Source: Polytrichum commune (Eukaryota > Streptophyta > Polytrichopsida > Polytrichales > Polytrichaceae). Taken from it: a DNA stretch of 64,000 bases. Position 1 is the stretch's first letter. Each line of letters starts with the position of its first letter. The translations under genes and the position numbers were made by a program. Shown in pieces: positions 22,430-35,852 of the stretch. Location of the stretch: positions 39,819,554 to 39,883,553 of the forward strand of contig OX485803.1 of NCBI GenBank assembly GCA_950295325.1, written 5' to 3'. Under the pieces are notes generated by a model. It made no database searches, was not told the origin of the DNA, and saw only the letters and a program-made list of their open reading frames with translations.

Positions 22430-25189
22430 GGATCTCTGTATTTTAGTGCTACGAGCATTTGTAGGACGCCTCCCACGGGCAGCGTTCATGCACGGGCAAC
22501 CCGTTCCTGTCCTCCCGTCCCGACCCGTCCTCCCGACCCGATCCGTCTTACCTGCCTGATTTGGCCTTCTTGCCCGTGTCCTCTATCCTGCCCGACGCGG
22601 CCTTCCGCCTGTCCAGCTGTCCACGCGTTTGTCCAACTGTCCACCCGTATGTCCATCCGTCCATCCGGCCGTTCATCCGTCATATCCGTCTCCACCACTA
22701 CCCCACACCGAACCCGAGCTCCGTCATTCTTCCTTGCTCACGCCACTAGACAGCTCCGGAGCGAGTGAGGAAGTTGGGGAAAGGTTGTTGCATTGCTAGT
22801 TTAGGGTTTGGAAGAGTTGTAACTTTGATCGATGTTGTCTTAGTCGCCCGCCATGGAGGTGGACATTGTGGATCTGGCATGGAATTGTGTCTCTTTCGAA
22901 GAAGGATTTGATTTTGTCATAGAGGAGGCCACGGAAGATCTACAGGACGGACATGGTTTAGTTTCAAATCTAGAAATTCTTTCGTCATTCTTTCGTCATT
23001 CTTCCTTGCTCACACCACTGGACAACTTCGGAGCGAGTGAGGAAGCTGGGGAAAGGTTGTTGCATTGCTAGTTTAAGATTTGGAAGAGTTGTAACTTTGA
23101 ATGACGTTGTCCTAGTCGCCTGCCATGGAGGTGGACATTGTGGATATGGGATGGAAATGTGTCTCTTTCGAAGAAGGATTTGATTTTTTCATAGAGGAGG
23201 CCACGGAAGATCTACAGGACGGACATGGTTTAGTTTCAGATCTGGAAATTCCTGCCAGGATGGACGATTGTACCTGCTAGTTTCCGATCTGGAAGTTATG
23301 AGGACATGCAATGGATTTGAGGCCATGCAAGCTGAGGCCTCGTCTTGGATGAGAGCTTGTTTATGGAACAACTGCTTGGATATGTTGGCTATGGACAAAG
23401 ATGATGATCTTCGTGTCCTGTGGTTGGATGCGTCAAAGGACACAAATTTTGGTAGTGGAAGACGAGTGCAATGCAATCGTTGATAACGTTGTGGAGTTTA
23501 GTGCTATTTCTTAGAATAATGGTGTGGGATGTTACAATAAGACAAGGTAGAACCAATGTAAGGTTGAATCATAATAGTACACAATTATGATAGGTGAGAA
23601 CCATTACATGTCCACTTCGGACACATGAGTATTGATACATTGGCCCCTACCCATTTTCAATAAAGTGTCATTGTTTGTTGAATTTTAAATGTAAGTGAAA
23701 CTTCGGCAATTGGGAATTTTTGGAAAACAAGCAATTTAGTAAAATATGACAGGACATGTACAACATTGGTGTCCTGGAAGACTTTATGCCTTCCTCATTG
23801 AATTCAGTAACATTGTAATATATCCTATCAATGTCATATATCAATATATATAACATCCATTGTTTTCAGTGTTGTCCTAACATAATCTAAACTCCTATGA
23901 TAGGCTTGTCGAGCCTTGTTGAAATGGTTAATTTTATGGTACTGAATTTCACATAAAGTGTTGTCCATATATAGTTGCTTCGCCACAAAATTGCATTGGC
24001 ATCCTCGCTTAGAGGTTAGACTGGCTTGTAATCTACTTGCCCTCCTCTGCTTTGTCTATCCTATTGGGAGTGGTTGCCTTGTAAGACTTTTAGGACAGCT
24101 TGTATCAGAGTCAGAGGCTATAGAAACAACTGGACAACTAAAGGTGGAACAAGAGGTGTCTTTGTACTATTTTGTTTTTCCACTGTCCTAGCATCTAGGG
24201 TTGATCCTACCCCATCATTGGTTGATTTTCTACTCCCAATAAATGTCTGTCCTGTCAAAGGGTCCAAGGGGTGGGATCTGCAACCTCGCCCACACATTTT
24301 CAAGAGTTACATCCTGCACCCTAAATCTTTCTTATGCACCAGCTTTCAAGCACGTATTGGTGTCCTTGTGGACGATTGTACCTGCAGGAATTTCCAGATC
24401 TGAAACTAAACCCTGTCCATCCTGTAGATCTTCCGTGGCCTCCTCTATGAAAAAATCAAATCCTTCTTCGAAAGAGACACAATTCCATGCCAGATCCACA
24501 ATGTCCACCTCCATGGCGGGCGACTAGGACAACGTCGATCAAAGTTACAACTCTTCCAAATCCTAAACTAGCAATGCAACAGCCTTTCCCCAGTTTCCTC
24601 ACTCGCTCCGAAGTTTTCCAGTGGTGTGAGCAAGGAAGAATGACAGAAGAATGACGGAAGAATTTCCAAATTTGAAACTAAACCATGTCCGTCCTGTAGA
24701 TCTTCCGTGGCCTCCTCTATTACAAAATCAAACCTTTCTTCAAAAGAGACACATTTTCCTCCCAGATCCACAATGTCCACCTCCATGGCGGGCGACTAAG
24801 ACAACATCGATCAAAGTTACAACTCTTCCAAACCCTAAACTAGCAATGCAACAACCTTTCCCCAACTTCCTCACTCGCTCCGGAGCTGTCTAGTGGCGTG
24901 AGCAAGGAAGAATGACGGAACTCGGGTTCGGTGTGGGGTAGTGGTGGAGACGGATATGACGGATGAATGGCCGGATGGACGGATGGACAGACGGGTGGAC
25001 AGCTGGACATGCGGAAGGCCGTGTCGGGCAAGATGGAGGACACGGACAGGAAGGCCAAGTTGGGCATGTAAGACGGGTCGGGTCGGGAGGACGGGTTGGG
25101 ACGGGAGGACAGGAACGGGCTGCTCGAGCATGAACGCTGCCCGCGGGAGGCGTCCTACAAACGCTCGTAGCACTAAAATACAGAGATCC
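22430..25189. mobile_element. Foldback element with ~0.85-kb inverted arms built of 272-bp repeats
   Basis: The left arm starts GGATCTCTGTATTTTAGTGC (22430) and the right arm ends with its inverse (25189). The arms contain GC-rich degenerate CCCGTCC/CGTCC sequence (22500-22740 and 24890-25130). Inside each arm are two tandem 272-bp copies of a block starting ATGGAGGTGGACATTGTGGA: at 22852 and 23124 on the plus strand, and at 24514 and 24786 on the minus strand. The block has an open frame ('MEVDIVDLAWNCVSFEEGFD') and looks like a captured and amplified gene piece. The centre (23280-24330) has no recognisable gene. No clear TSD was found. Mutator-like foldback is the best guess. Confidence 0.75.
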
Positions 25190-25232
25190 GGTTCTGTCCA
25201 TCCACTCACGAAGTTTACCCATTCTTCTATAA

Positions 25233-26148
25233 GGGCCAAGTTCCATGTGCCGGTCCCGGTCCGTTTTTTAAATGGGTGAAAAACGGGTGACATCATCCAA
25301 AAAATGGGTGATGTCACCCATTTTATGGAGGGGTACTTTTATGGGCCAAGTTCCATGTGCCGGTCCCGGTTTGTTTTTTTCAAAATAAATGGGTGGGCCG
25401 GTGAAAAGAGGGTGGTGCCATGTGCCCATCCTTCTCACCCAAGGACCGGTGCCCCCCATGGATGGGTGTCCCACATTTTGTGTTGTGCAAGAACGGGTGC
25501 CAAAGGACCGGCGGTCCTAATGATAACGAGAAGGACATGTGCCGGTTAGAAAGCTCCGGTGACCGGATCATCCGGTCACCTAGGGTACACCCTTGGATAC
25601 TAAAGGCCACTTTGTTCTTCTAATCCCTTCTTTTGAGGAGTACTCCTAGGGAACATGTATTTTATGATGTTTTTAGAATCTAGGTGACCTTCATTGCCGG
25701 TGACCTTCATAAAGTGTCATGTCTCATCACTCACCAAATTTAGTTAGAAAGTAGGAAATCGAAAAAAACCGGCACCCCACATAGAAGTACCCCTCAATAA
25801 AATGGGTGACATCACCCATTTTTTGGATGATGTCACCCGTTTCTCACCCATTTAAAAAACGGACCGGGACCGGCACATGGAACTTGGCCCTATGAGGGGT
25901 GCCACTAGAAGAACAAAGTGGCCTTTAGTATCCAAGGGTGTACCCTAGGTGACCGGACGATCCGGTCACCGGAGCTGTCTAACTGGCACATGTCCTTCTT
26001 GTGACCATTAAGACCGCCGGTCCTTTGGCACCATGGGGGTACCGGTCCTTGGGTGAGAAGGATGAGCACATGGCACCACCCTCTTTTTACCGGCCCACCC
26101 ATTTATTTTGAAAAAAACGTACTGGGACCGGCACATGGAACTTGGCCC
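25233..26148. mobile_element. Harbinger-like palindromic element pair (TSD TAA)
   Basis: The outer ends are GGGCCAAGTTCCATGTGCCG (25233) and the inverse ending CTTGGCCC (26148), flanked by TAA at 25230-25232 and 26149-26151. The same end sequence occurs internally at 25343 (direct) and 25890 (inverse). The order is therefore a-b-centre-a'-b', with primes for inverted copies. Segment a (25233-25330) contains palindromes such as AAATGGGTGATGTCACCCAT. Segment b (25343-25640) carries CACCCAAGGACCGG and GTGACCGG blocks. A 3-bp TAA target and GGGCC ends suggest a PIF/Harbinger-type MITE, with one copy nested in or recombined with another. Confidence 0.75.
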
Positions 26149-26151
26149 TAA

Positions 26152-29100
26152 AGCTCCTCGATTCTCCTCACAAGGAGGATCCTCTTGGGCCCTTGCTTCT
26201 CCGAGCTCCCGCTGTCGGAATCCTGCCTCTCCATTCTGTCGGCATTTTGTTTTGTTTCTTCAATCGCCGATCCAGGCCCTCACGTTTGATGCGCAAGGTT
26301 AGTCCGCAGCCACGCACGCCTCCCCATTCTCATTCTCATTCTTAAGTAAGTAGGTCCACTTCTCTTGTTGCCGATTAGCTGCTCATGTCCGCTCGTGGAA
26401 ATTCGTTGCAGCAGACAGTCGCTCGTGTTTCCTGATGTTTACGATGCCTCTCTAACCCGGCCATCTTCCTTCACGCTCAATCGATGGGGACATAAGGAGT
26501 CATCTTAGTTTCCAGACCCGGGTGAACCGGTCTCAGTGATGATCCCATCTCGTAATTTCTGTGAGCTGTTCTTTAGTTTCATTCACCGATGTAGGCTTTG
26601 TGAGGAGCAGTAAGCTGGTCCCAAGCTGCTTGGTTTACAGTCAGAGCTCTTGGTTATGTTTCAGAAAGGGTGGAATCTTGACACACTGAAAGTGTTTTAA
26701 GTCGCCACGAAGTAAGATGCTGGCTGTGTCAGGTGTCATTTAGTTTCGGGGTGAGCGTAGGGAGCTTGGAATCCCCGGGCTTGGCAACTCTGCCGGTTAG
26801 AACATCCGTTTCTAAATCACTTCTAACTGCCTCCAATGGATTGATGAATTGTTCTCACGAAGACGTGTCACATGCTTAAAGTGGGCATGGGGAGCTAGGA
26901 ATCCAGTGATACCATTTGTGTTTGAATTAGAAATGGCTCACATTTGCAAATGGCGTTTTCAGAACGACTTACAAGGAATGATTTTAATGCAGGGGTCACC
27001 ATCCAGACCACCATAGGTAGTTATTTGTACTTCTACTGCACCGTTTTTGGTATCTAGTGTCGCAGACACTACATGCAAAGGGCCTAAACTAATTGCCTAG
27101 AGGTCACAAAGTGTCACGCCTGCTATTTGCCAATGTGATTCCATTCATCAACATAAGTAACTCCTTAAAGTGAGAAAATGTATAAATTATGACATTCATA
27201 GTAGTACGTTCGGATAGTATTAGTATGCAAGGGGGAGATATGTTTTATCGTTCTAATGGCAAGTGTCATGTGTTTACATTTTTGTATGTAAGAGGAAGAT
27301 ATTTTTGAGCATTCTAATGGAAAGAGTCATATGTGTGTAGACTTCAGTCAACTTGTAGACCATTGTGTAACATGGCATGCATCTCATAACACTATTCAAC
27401 ATACTCATGCCAAGATTTTAATAAGCGCACTTGAACGCCAAGTGTCATGAGGTGGCACTTATGGTGAAGTTGTTAATCATCATTGTGATCTAGCATATAC
27501 CTCGAACTAGGGTAAGTGACACTATTACGCATGTGACACTAAATACCATAAACGTTGTAGTACGAGTTCTTATAGATTTGTCATAATTTATAATGTTAAA
27601 ATTTTGTATATATATCGAAATCATTACAAAAACAGTACTTAAAATGTTCTAGCAACCCCAAACCAGGTTGCAAAGATGCTGACGACTACAGGTGCTACAG
27701 ATAGTCTGTCCCCAGCTTGACTTCAAACATAGATCTCAGGGCCTAGGATCTCAAAGAGAAAGCATGCTAATAGAACTGTGAATGCATAGTAGTGGATTCC
27801 ACTGCGTGCTAATTAAATTTTGCATGTTGAGATTAAGTAGCTCAATTTATCAAAATGTGGAGCTCATTTCGCAAGGTATGGCGATATGGGAGGGAGACAA
27901 GAGGGATTTCTCTGACTTTTGAGGTTTCTGTTGCTTTCTTCATCAGTGATCTCCTTCATTCGAAATCCAGTTGCGTTGGTGGCATTTTCTTACAAGTGTC
28001 AGAGTTGTTTGCCTCACCGAAATCATAGGTACTGAATTTTATCATATTTTGACTTCTGTCACGTTCCATTTGTTATCATGCCTCAATGTTTCACAAAATG
28101 GGTTCTGAGAATTAGGCTTGTTGCATATAGGGTCGCATGCCACCAACAATGTACCCGATTGTCAAGAGTAGGCTGAAGCACGGAATCTCTAAAACAAGCA
28201 CCTTGCTTGAAGTATCTGATTGAAGTTGCAGAGTTGCACTGTAGTTTATGATTGACCATCTATAGATGCTCATAGAGTCGAGCCGACACAATGGTCATCC
28301 TACTCTTGAAGAGATTTGTAGAGTAGATTTATGACCCCTTCATTCATCACTTGCATGCTCATGAGTAGTAAATGCGTATTTTTTTTTTATCGGTTGATGT
28401 GCTCTTTCACGTCTTGGCCCCTATCTTTGGTCTGTAGGCATATAAGGTAGAAATACCATAACCCGTTTACCACCCTCTAGCCGTGCACTAGACCACCGTC
28501 ATAATGGTTAAGTGCCATTTCTAAAACCGATCATGGTTCAGCGGCAACTTCTATGTGTGTACACTTAGTGTAGCCAATGGGAGTCAAGTGTTAATGTACC
28601 CATGAGGTAACCGATTTAGGCGATGTTTTGTATGGAAATGCGGATTACCGTGTTCGGTGTAGGGAGAATCTAGTGAACGAGTAGGGGTTTGGACAAATTT
28701 CCACTTTGACAAATTGTAGCATTTTTTTGTATAGGGCAAAAAAATATGAAACAACTTGCACTCTTTGTGAATCCTTCTCGTCTATCTTGGAAAATTATCT
28801 CATGATTGTCAGACCAGATCTCCAATGCGAATCACCTTATATTCACGGGTTATGGTATTCTACCATACGTCAACTCATGGTGCCATGGGCATAGTGCATG
28901 ATAGTCTTTAAGAAGTACTATCAAGAAGTAGGAGTTCCATAAGCGGCACAGATCTCACTGGTATGCAATGATTGTTCAAAACTGATGGTATATTTATTGG
29001 ATTCTGCAAGGAATGTGCGGGCTGAAGATTTTTCTAACATGTCAATTGCTCATGTGCATTGTACATGTATGTGCTTGCATGTGGTGTAATGCAAGCACTT

Positions 29101-30357
29101 CGACTTGTATTACGCCTAAAGAAACACTTTATGAGGTGGCATGTGCCAACCTCATAATGGTATAGATAGAGTTGAAGCTTAGCCAACCTATGCAAACTGG
29201 GACATCATCTTACCACTCCACTTTCTCAAAGTGTTGTAGTTTGACCTCCATATAGAGAGACCAAAAGTACATCATTCAAGAGATATCAACACATTTAATG
29301 AACCAAATGACATGTCACCTGCAAAAATTAACATGTCATGTTAGAGATAATTTGTTTCCCCCACAACATTGAGTTGATTTGTTTTTGTATCCTTGATAAC
29401 ACTACTTCCATACTTCAAGTTGGAAAACACCTTGTGTAATTTGTTTTCAGCTTAGTGTATGTCAAAAGGAGTATGTTTTCACAACATGACTTCAACATAC
29501 TTTTGACATTGAGAGTCACATTCTCGACATGACTTCAACAAACCTTAGACATTGAGAGCCACATTCTCGACATTCTTTGTTGTGTGATTCCATGCAAGAT
29601 CTTATATTTGCACGTCCCCAAGTGGCGGGATGTTCAGGCATCCACGGTCAAAATGAACTTTTGGATGATCACTTATGCCTAGTGAACAACAAGTTATTAT
29701 AGGGATATCCCTGATCAAGCAATATCATCTAGAATGTGTGTTGATGGAATCTGTTTGTCTTTGAGTGTGCAGGACTTTTGAGTGCTAAAGAAACCTCCTA
29801 GGTCCAATACTTTGTGTTGGAGTTGATCTTTGTTGGATGTAAGTATTCTTCATCCATCCTTTTCTGTTAGGAGTAGTCTTGCTACATTATCATTTAGGTC
29901 ATTGTGCACAACATGTAGAGTAGTCTTTCCGATCGTAGACAGACCAGCACGGAGTAGAGTGATAGTCCTCCATTCTTGTTTCCTCACAAGATATTGCTAC
30001 ATTGCTGTGGATTGATTCAGTGATGCATTCTGCGGCACTGTAATAAAGAAGTTTCTTAACAAGCTTAATATTCTCTTGAGCAATTCCCTGTGTATAATTC
30101 CTTTAATCTTGTTACTCACAGTCACATGTACGAGGTATTTCTTGATTTTCAAGTGTTAAATTCATGGGGAGAGGTCCCTTTTTGTCCCGACTTGGAGATT
30201 TGTAAATGCACAACCTGCAGTTTTATGGCCATCGCCTGATTGTGGAATGTTGATTATGTTGTTGTTAGGTTTGGTTGAATCACCATTGAGCTATGGACTG
30301 CCAGTGTACAATCTAAGAGAGCATCGTCCGTGGTAGTGACGGTGGTGACTTGCCGCT
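26152..30357. other. Non-coding region upstream of the ankyrin gene
   Basis: No coding exon is supported in 4.2 kb. From 26160 to 26310 the DNA is richer in C/T and ends in a donor-like CAAGGTTAGTCC. This could be a non-coding first exon of the ankyrin gene, and a matching acceptor-like TGTTGTTAG lies at about 30262-30270. This is speculative. The stretch 27345-27450 is copy B of the ~100-bp dispersed repeat seen at 6933-7030. A short diverged tandem duplication with CACATTCTCGACAT lies at about 29480-29590. Otherwise nothing can be named. Confidence 0.45.
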
Positions 30358-33300
30358 ATGGCTTCGCAACAAGATGTGACTCAAACTGAGAAGCCATCAG
30401 ACAAAGATTTGCGACAGATTGCAAACAATCTACAAATTTTTGGAAAAGTTAAGTTTGATCAATTTAAGGCTTGGGCCAAGTCATGTAATCCCAAGAAGTT
30501 GAAGAGGTACCGTACTTGGAGTATATCGGGTTTGACTCTTCATCGGGCCGCAAGAGATGGTGCACTTGATGTGCTCGATCTACTCCTGAAGTTTGGGGAT
30601 GTCGATGTCAATGGCCTTGACGAGCACAAGAAGACAGCATTACACTATGCCGCATGCGAAGGACATCCAGACATAGTGTATGTGCTACTGGAACAACCCA
30701 ACATTGATTTGAATTGTAAAGATTGCGATGGCAACACTCCAATCCACTATGCTGCAAAGAAAGGCCATAAGCTTGTTGTGAAAAAACTCAAAGATCAAAC
30801 AGAACAAAAAGTGGACGTTGGGATAACCAATCAAAGAGAGGAAAATGCGGTCCACCTTGCTGCAAGGAGTGGTCATGATGAGATAGTGGATATTCTATTG
30901 CAAGTGAATTCAGAGGTAGAGCAGGTGATCAAATTATGCAAGGGAGATTACAAAGGAAATACTCCACTTCACAAAGCTGCGAAGAATGGTCACGGAGGCG
31001 TTGTTAAAAGGATTTTAGAAGCACCGGGAGTGGATGTTAACGCCAAAAACGTGATGAATCAGACACCTCTCCACTGTGGTGCGATGTATGGCGATGAAGA
31101 CGTTGTTGACATGCTTTTGAGCGCACACAAAGTGGATCCACCCTACACGATTACCTTGGGAGAACTCCACTTCACAAAGCAGCAGAAAATGGAAAGAACA
31201 ATGTTGTTGAGAAGCTCTCGAAAGCACCAAATGTGGATCCTAATGTACGTGATAGATGGGACGAAACTCCACTTCACATAGCGGCAAAGGAAGGCCATGA
31301 TGCTGTTGTTGCAATATTGCTAGCAAAACCAGGGGTGAATGTGAATGTTACTAATAAATACCACCAAAGTGCACTTCATTTGTGCATAGCAAAAGAGGTT
31401 AATGGAAACATCGTTGACAAACTCTTGAAGAAGCCGGGAATTCAAACAGGTTTGGCAGATGAAGACGGCAACACCCCTCTCCACCTTGCGGTAATGAATA
31501 ATAAGGAGGACATCATTAGAAAACTTCTAGCCGTAGGGGTGGATGTGAATGTTACCAATAAACATAACAGCACTCCATTTCAGATTGCTGCATGTTTTGG
31601 GAACGTCGGTGTGGTCGACATGATGTTGAAGGATTCCCCTGTCGATGTTTGGATCCCGGACTCGGATGGAGATTGTGCTCTTCACGAAGCTGCAAGAGAG
31701 GGCCATGAAGCCATTGTCGACAAAATTTTGTCTACTCCGGACGTCAAGGTAAACGTCACCAATAACAACAAACAAACTCCATTGCATACTAGTGCAAGAG
31801 AAGGTCATGAAGATGTCGTACACTTGCTCATGAAAATACCGACTGTAAAAGTATTTTTAAAGGATTGTGATGGAAATTCGCCGCTACATGAAGCTGCAAG
31901 AAGAGGCCACGACAGGATCGTTGCGAAGATTTTACCATCAGAAGGGGTAGATGTGAACGCCATCAATGACAGCAACTGCCAGACTGCACTCCATTTGTCC
32001 ATCAAAGGAGGTCATAAAAATGCAGTCGACATTCTCTTACAAGAACCAAACATTAACGCAAACATGAGAGATTCCTATGACAACTTCCCAATTCATTATG
32101 CTGCCAAAGGAGGTGATGCCGAGATGTTCAGTAAGATCATGAATGCACGCGAAGTGGATGTGGATTGCACAAATGGACGTGGCGACACTGCTCTTCATAT
32201 TGCTGCAAGGGAAGGTTACGATGAAATTGTTGACAAACTCTTGGCCAACGTCCCTCTCCCGAATGTGAACTTAAAAGATGGCGATGAAAATTGTGCGCTA
32301 CACATTGCTGCAAGAGAAGGTGAAGCCGGTATTGTTCATAAATTGCTGCAATTAAAAGTCGAGGTAGATGTGAATGTTGGAGGGGAAAATGGTGCTAGTG
32401 CACTCGACATTGCTATCGAACATGGTCATGCAACCGTGGTTCAGGAGCTCCTCAACTCAAAAGGAAGCTTCACAGATATTTGGGACACAAAATCTCCACT
32501 CCTCATTGCAGTTGGGCTCGGTCACCCTGATGTTGTGGAAATTATCCTCGCATCTCCGGAAACCGATGTAAATGACACTTTGAATTCCTATAACGAGTCG
32601 GCGCTCTATCTTGCTGCTTGGAATGGACATGCTGACATTGTGGACATGCTCTTGGGATATCCAAGGTTGGATCCTAATATAAGGACGATCAATGGCGACC
32701 ATCCTTTACATGCGGCTGCAGCAGAAGGCCACTTAAGTGTGGTTACGAAAATTTTGGCAATTGCAAACATGGATGCCAATGTCGTAACTAAAGATGGTGA
32801 TACTCCACTCCACCTAGCAGCAAAGAATGGGAAGGAAAAAGTGGTACAAAAACTCTTATTGGCGCCGCACATAAATCCCAACAAAAAGAACAAGCATGGT
32901 GAGAGTGCTTTGTTTTCTGCTGCAAGAGCAGATAGCAAATCGGCCTTGAAAGATATCTACGCAGCAATTAAGAACTTGGGAAGCGAGGAAGACAAAGCCA
33001 AAATTCGTGTGGATATCTTGAACAACGTTAATCATGAAGGTAAGAGCATACTTCATCTAGCTGCAGATAATGGGTGGGTGAACGTCATCGACTTCTTGTT
33101 GGATGAGTTCAAAGCTGATGCTGGATGTGTTGACGTGAACATGAAGACGCTCTCCTCTCAAGCATCATCGGATACTGACGATTGTAGTGTTGAGAAAGAG
33201 GCCAGAGTATCTGCACTTGACATTGCTATTCAGAGAAATGATTTTGGAGTTGTCAAGAGGTTAACAAAATTCAACATGGTCACCTTTACAGTGGAGAATA

Positions 33301-33956
33301 GAAAAGGAAAGACTTGTCTTGAAGTGATGTTTGTTGACCCTGGCAAACAAGAAATCTTCAGACTTCTACTAAGAACTCCTGATGCTCGAGATTACATTGA
33401 TGCACTTTACAAAGACCGTCAAGCAAGTGTAGATGCAGCAAACGCAATCTTGGTTGGTGCGGCCCTCATTGCGAGTGTCACATTTGCTTCGTGGTTGCAA
33501 CCGCCCCTGGGATACACAACATATTATCAAGAGCAATACATGGACTCGTTGCCGGCACCGCCTGTTTCATTCCCTCAATACGTTGCGTTTGATCATCATC
33601 CGATCTTGCGAATGTTTTGGGTTTTCAACAGTTTGTCCTTCTTTTTTGCCACCACCACTGTCATTTCCGGAGCTCGGAGTGTTCTACCCGCAAGGAAAAT
33701 ATTCATCAAACAAGAGGTGAAGCAACTTCGAGGAAACCTTTTGATTACATTCATTTTGTTAGGTTTCTCCATGTTGTTTGTTTTGTTAGCATTTGCGATG
33801 GCAGGAATTGTGGTTCTACCACCAGTGATGAGATACAGAGAAAATATCTTTGCCACTGTTACTGTTGGTGGGATCCTGAGCTTAAGTTTATTGTTCTTGT
33901 TGGGAAAGAATATCATTGAATTATTCAACGATATCAACAACAACAAGAATCATTAG
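30358..33956 (+). CDS. Ankyrin-repeat membrane protein with PGG-like C-terminal domain (one frameshift)
   Basis: The start is the ATG at 30358 (CCGCTATGG context). The coding sense runs without introns to TAG at 33954-33956, about 1,200 residues. After ~55 N-terminal residues come about 20 ankyrin repeats with the canonical TPLH-AA-GH and VV-LL signatures (for example 'TALHYAACEGHPDIVYVLLE'). The end is a membrane domain like the plant PGG domain: 'LVGAALIASVTFASWLQPP' followed by three more hydrophobic helices (about 33605-33660, 33735-33825 and 33850-33915). Plant ankyrin-PGG proteins (ACD6/ITN1 type) sit in the plasma or ER membrane and act in defence, cell-death or salt signalling; the exact role here is unknown. 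The frame changes by one base near 31137-31145: 30358-31140 and 31146-33956 are in different frames while repeat spacing is preserved. This is either a young null allele or a sequence error. No ribosomal, RNA or other gene is adjacent. Confidence 0.88.
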
Positions 33957-35850
33957 GGCGAAGAAACTGCTTGCTTTCCTCGGTTTGCAACATGGTTCAT
34001 TGGAGCCATTCGTTGGGGAAGCAAAAGAGAATTGACAAATCCTTTGAAAGATGAGAGCAAAGTTGATGCTTCAACATGAAGACATGTTCAGAGAAATTAG
34101 GTTCGAGCTCAAGGTTCTAGCAATTGGAACAAAGGAGGTTTCATGTAGATGGGATAATATTTACTATAGTTTACTATGTCGTTATGTAAGGAACTAAATA
34201 GACATATTGGACATAATATTACTCAACTGAGGAGGAGTTTTCCTACATCATCACATTCATATTGTAGCGTGAAGTGAAAAAATTTGCAAGATGATGTGAT
34301 GAAACTCCTAGGATTTTGTGAGGTATTTGTTAACGAATGTTATGGACCTTAGTTTTACTCCCTTCATCCTATGGAGGGCCATATGTGGAGCCATTTAAAA
34401 GGGGAAGGGAGAAAATTCACTACCATGGTGATGTTAGGGGGAGAGTTTTGCTTAGGGTGGGGGAATGCGATGGAGCCCTTGGGTATGATCTTGTCATCTT
34501 TGCCTTCTTGATAAGAGTTTGTTATGTAACTATGGTCAGCAGGTTCAAACTCAAGTCAGAGAGTCAGATGTTAGTTTTTCTTTTCTTGTCCTCTCTTGTT
34601 ATGTAACAAGGAAGTGAGAGCTTGTTTGAGGACAAAATGATTAAATCACAAAAACTTGAGAGGCTTCATTTTGAAAATCAAATTCTAGAACAATTTTAAG
34701 TCATACATAAATTGAATTGTGACATTCAAATTTGCCACTCCTATACACTCGCATTTGTTTGTTGTTTAAACTTTATTTTCTCCTTGGTGGAGCTTGTAGC
34801 ATATTGTAAGTTTGTATTTGATTAGCTATGTTGGTTTTTTTTTTAAAGTTTCTCCATTGGCATTGTGTAAAACATGATGTATAAAGTGGTTTGTAGATTT
34901 GTGATTATATTGCTCTTGCAAAGATTGTTATAACATAAATAGTTTGTTAGCATGTAGTTAGTTATATTGGGAGTACTCCAATCGATCACGTTCAATTGTC
35001 CTTTCATAGATATGTTGGGTTGGTGAGTCTTGCACATAGTTGTCATGTACTCCCTTAATTGAGTTTGTTTAACTAGTGTAGTTTGCCCTCTATAAGTGTT
35101 GACATTTCTAATTGGGGGTTTATATCTGCCCTAAATTATCATTGTTAACACTTATAAAGGGAAAATTATATATATCACGTGGTGTTTGTTTTCATCAAGA
35201 TCTATTCCCTTGCAAAGAGATTTGGGTCACTTGCCAATGGCCTACTTGAGGGACTAAGGGAGGATACTTATGGTGGAGGTATTGGGAGGTCATCTTTAGT
35301 GCATGACTTGTGCGTGAGTGGTATCAATAGAATTGGATTCAATTGTGAGTTTGTACTCGCAACTAATTTTATTGAGATACATTGATTGGATGCAAATTTT
35401 GAGTGCATTGTTTTTTGTGAAGAAGGGTATGTCGAGTGTTGAAGTGGTGGGGTTCATAAACTATAGTAGCTAGGTGTCTCAATTTTAATGGCTTGGTTTT
35501 TGGCAACATTTGTGTCTTTGGTCACGAAACTTTGATTGAAGTTTTATTTCTATTCTTTATCTACCTTATCATTATTCTGTCAAAATCTTATGGCAAAGGC
35601 AAAAGATATGGGGTGTAATGTAATTAGGACTTTATGTAGAGTTAGAGGGCATAATGTTTGTATGAGAAAAAGTCTCACCATAGTTTGTGAATTGCATGTT
35701 TCATCATGAAAATTGATATAAACACGTATGACGAGGTGACTATTGTGCCAAATTCAAAGATAATTTTGTTGAAGCTTTGAAAACCACATGGTGAGAAATA
35801 TGACTATGAAGGATTAAAAAGCATAATGACATATTACAGGGGAAACTTAG
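33957..35850. other. Non-coding DNA downstream of the ankyrin gene
   Basis: The first few hundred bases are probably 3' UTR, but no clear polyadenylation cluster can be chosen. No gene is supported further on. The mini-MITE copy at 35085-35165 is the only nameable item. Confidence 0.5.
35085..35165. mobile_element. ~80-bp palindromic mini-MITE (copy 2, inverted)
   Basis: CCCTCTATAAGTGTTGACAT on the left pairs with AACACTTATAAAGGG on the right around a TAATTGGGGGTTTATAT core. Its reverse complement matches 22350-22429. It is too short to encode anything. Confidence 0.7.
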
Positions 35851-35852
35851 TA

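Noticed and set aside
24840-25600. Overlapping GC-rich ORFs of 70-148 aa
   Set aside because: They span the border between the foldback arm and the Harbinger-like element and are frames through GC-rich inverted repeats.
34337-34606. 89-aa ORF downstream of the ankyrin gene
   Set aside because: No motif, no start context and atypical composition; probably chance in the 3' region.
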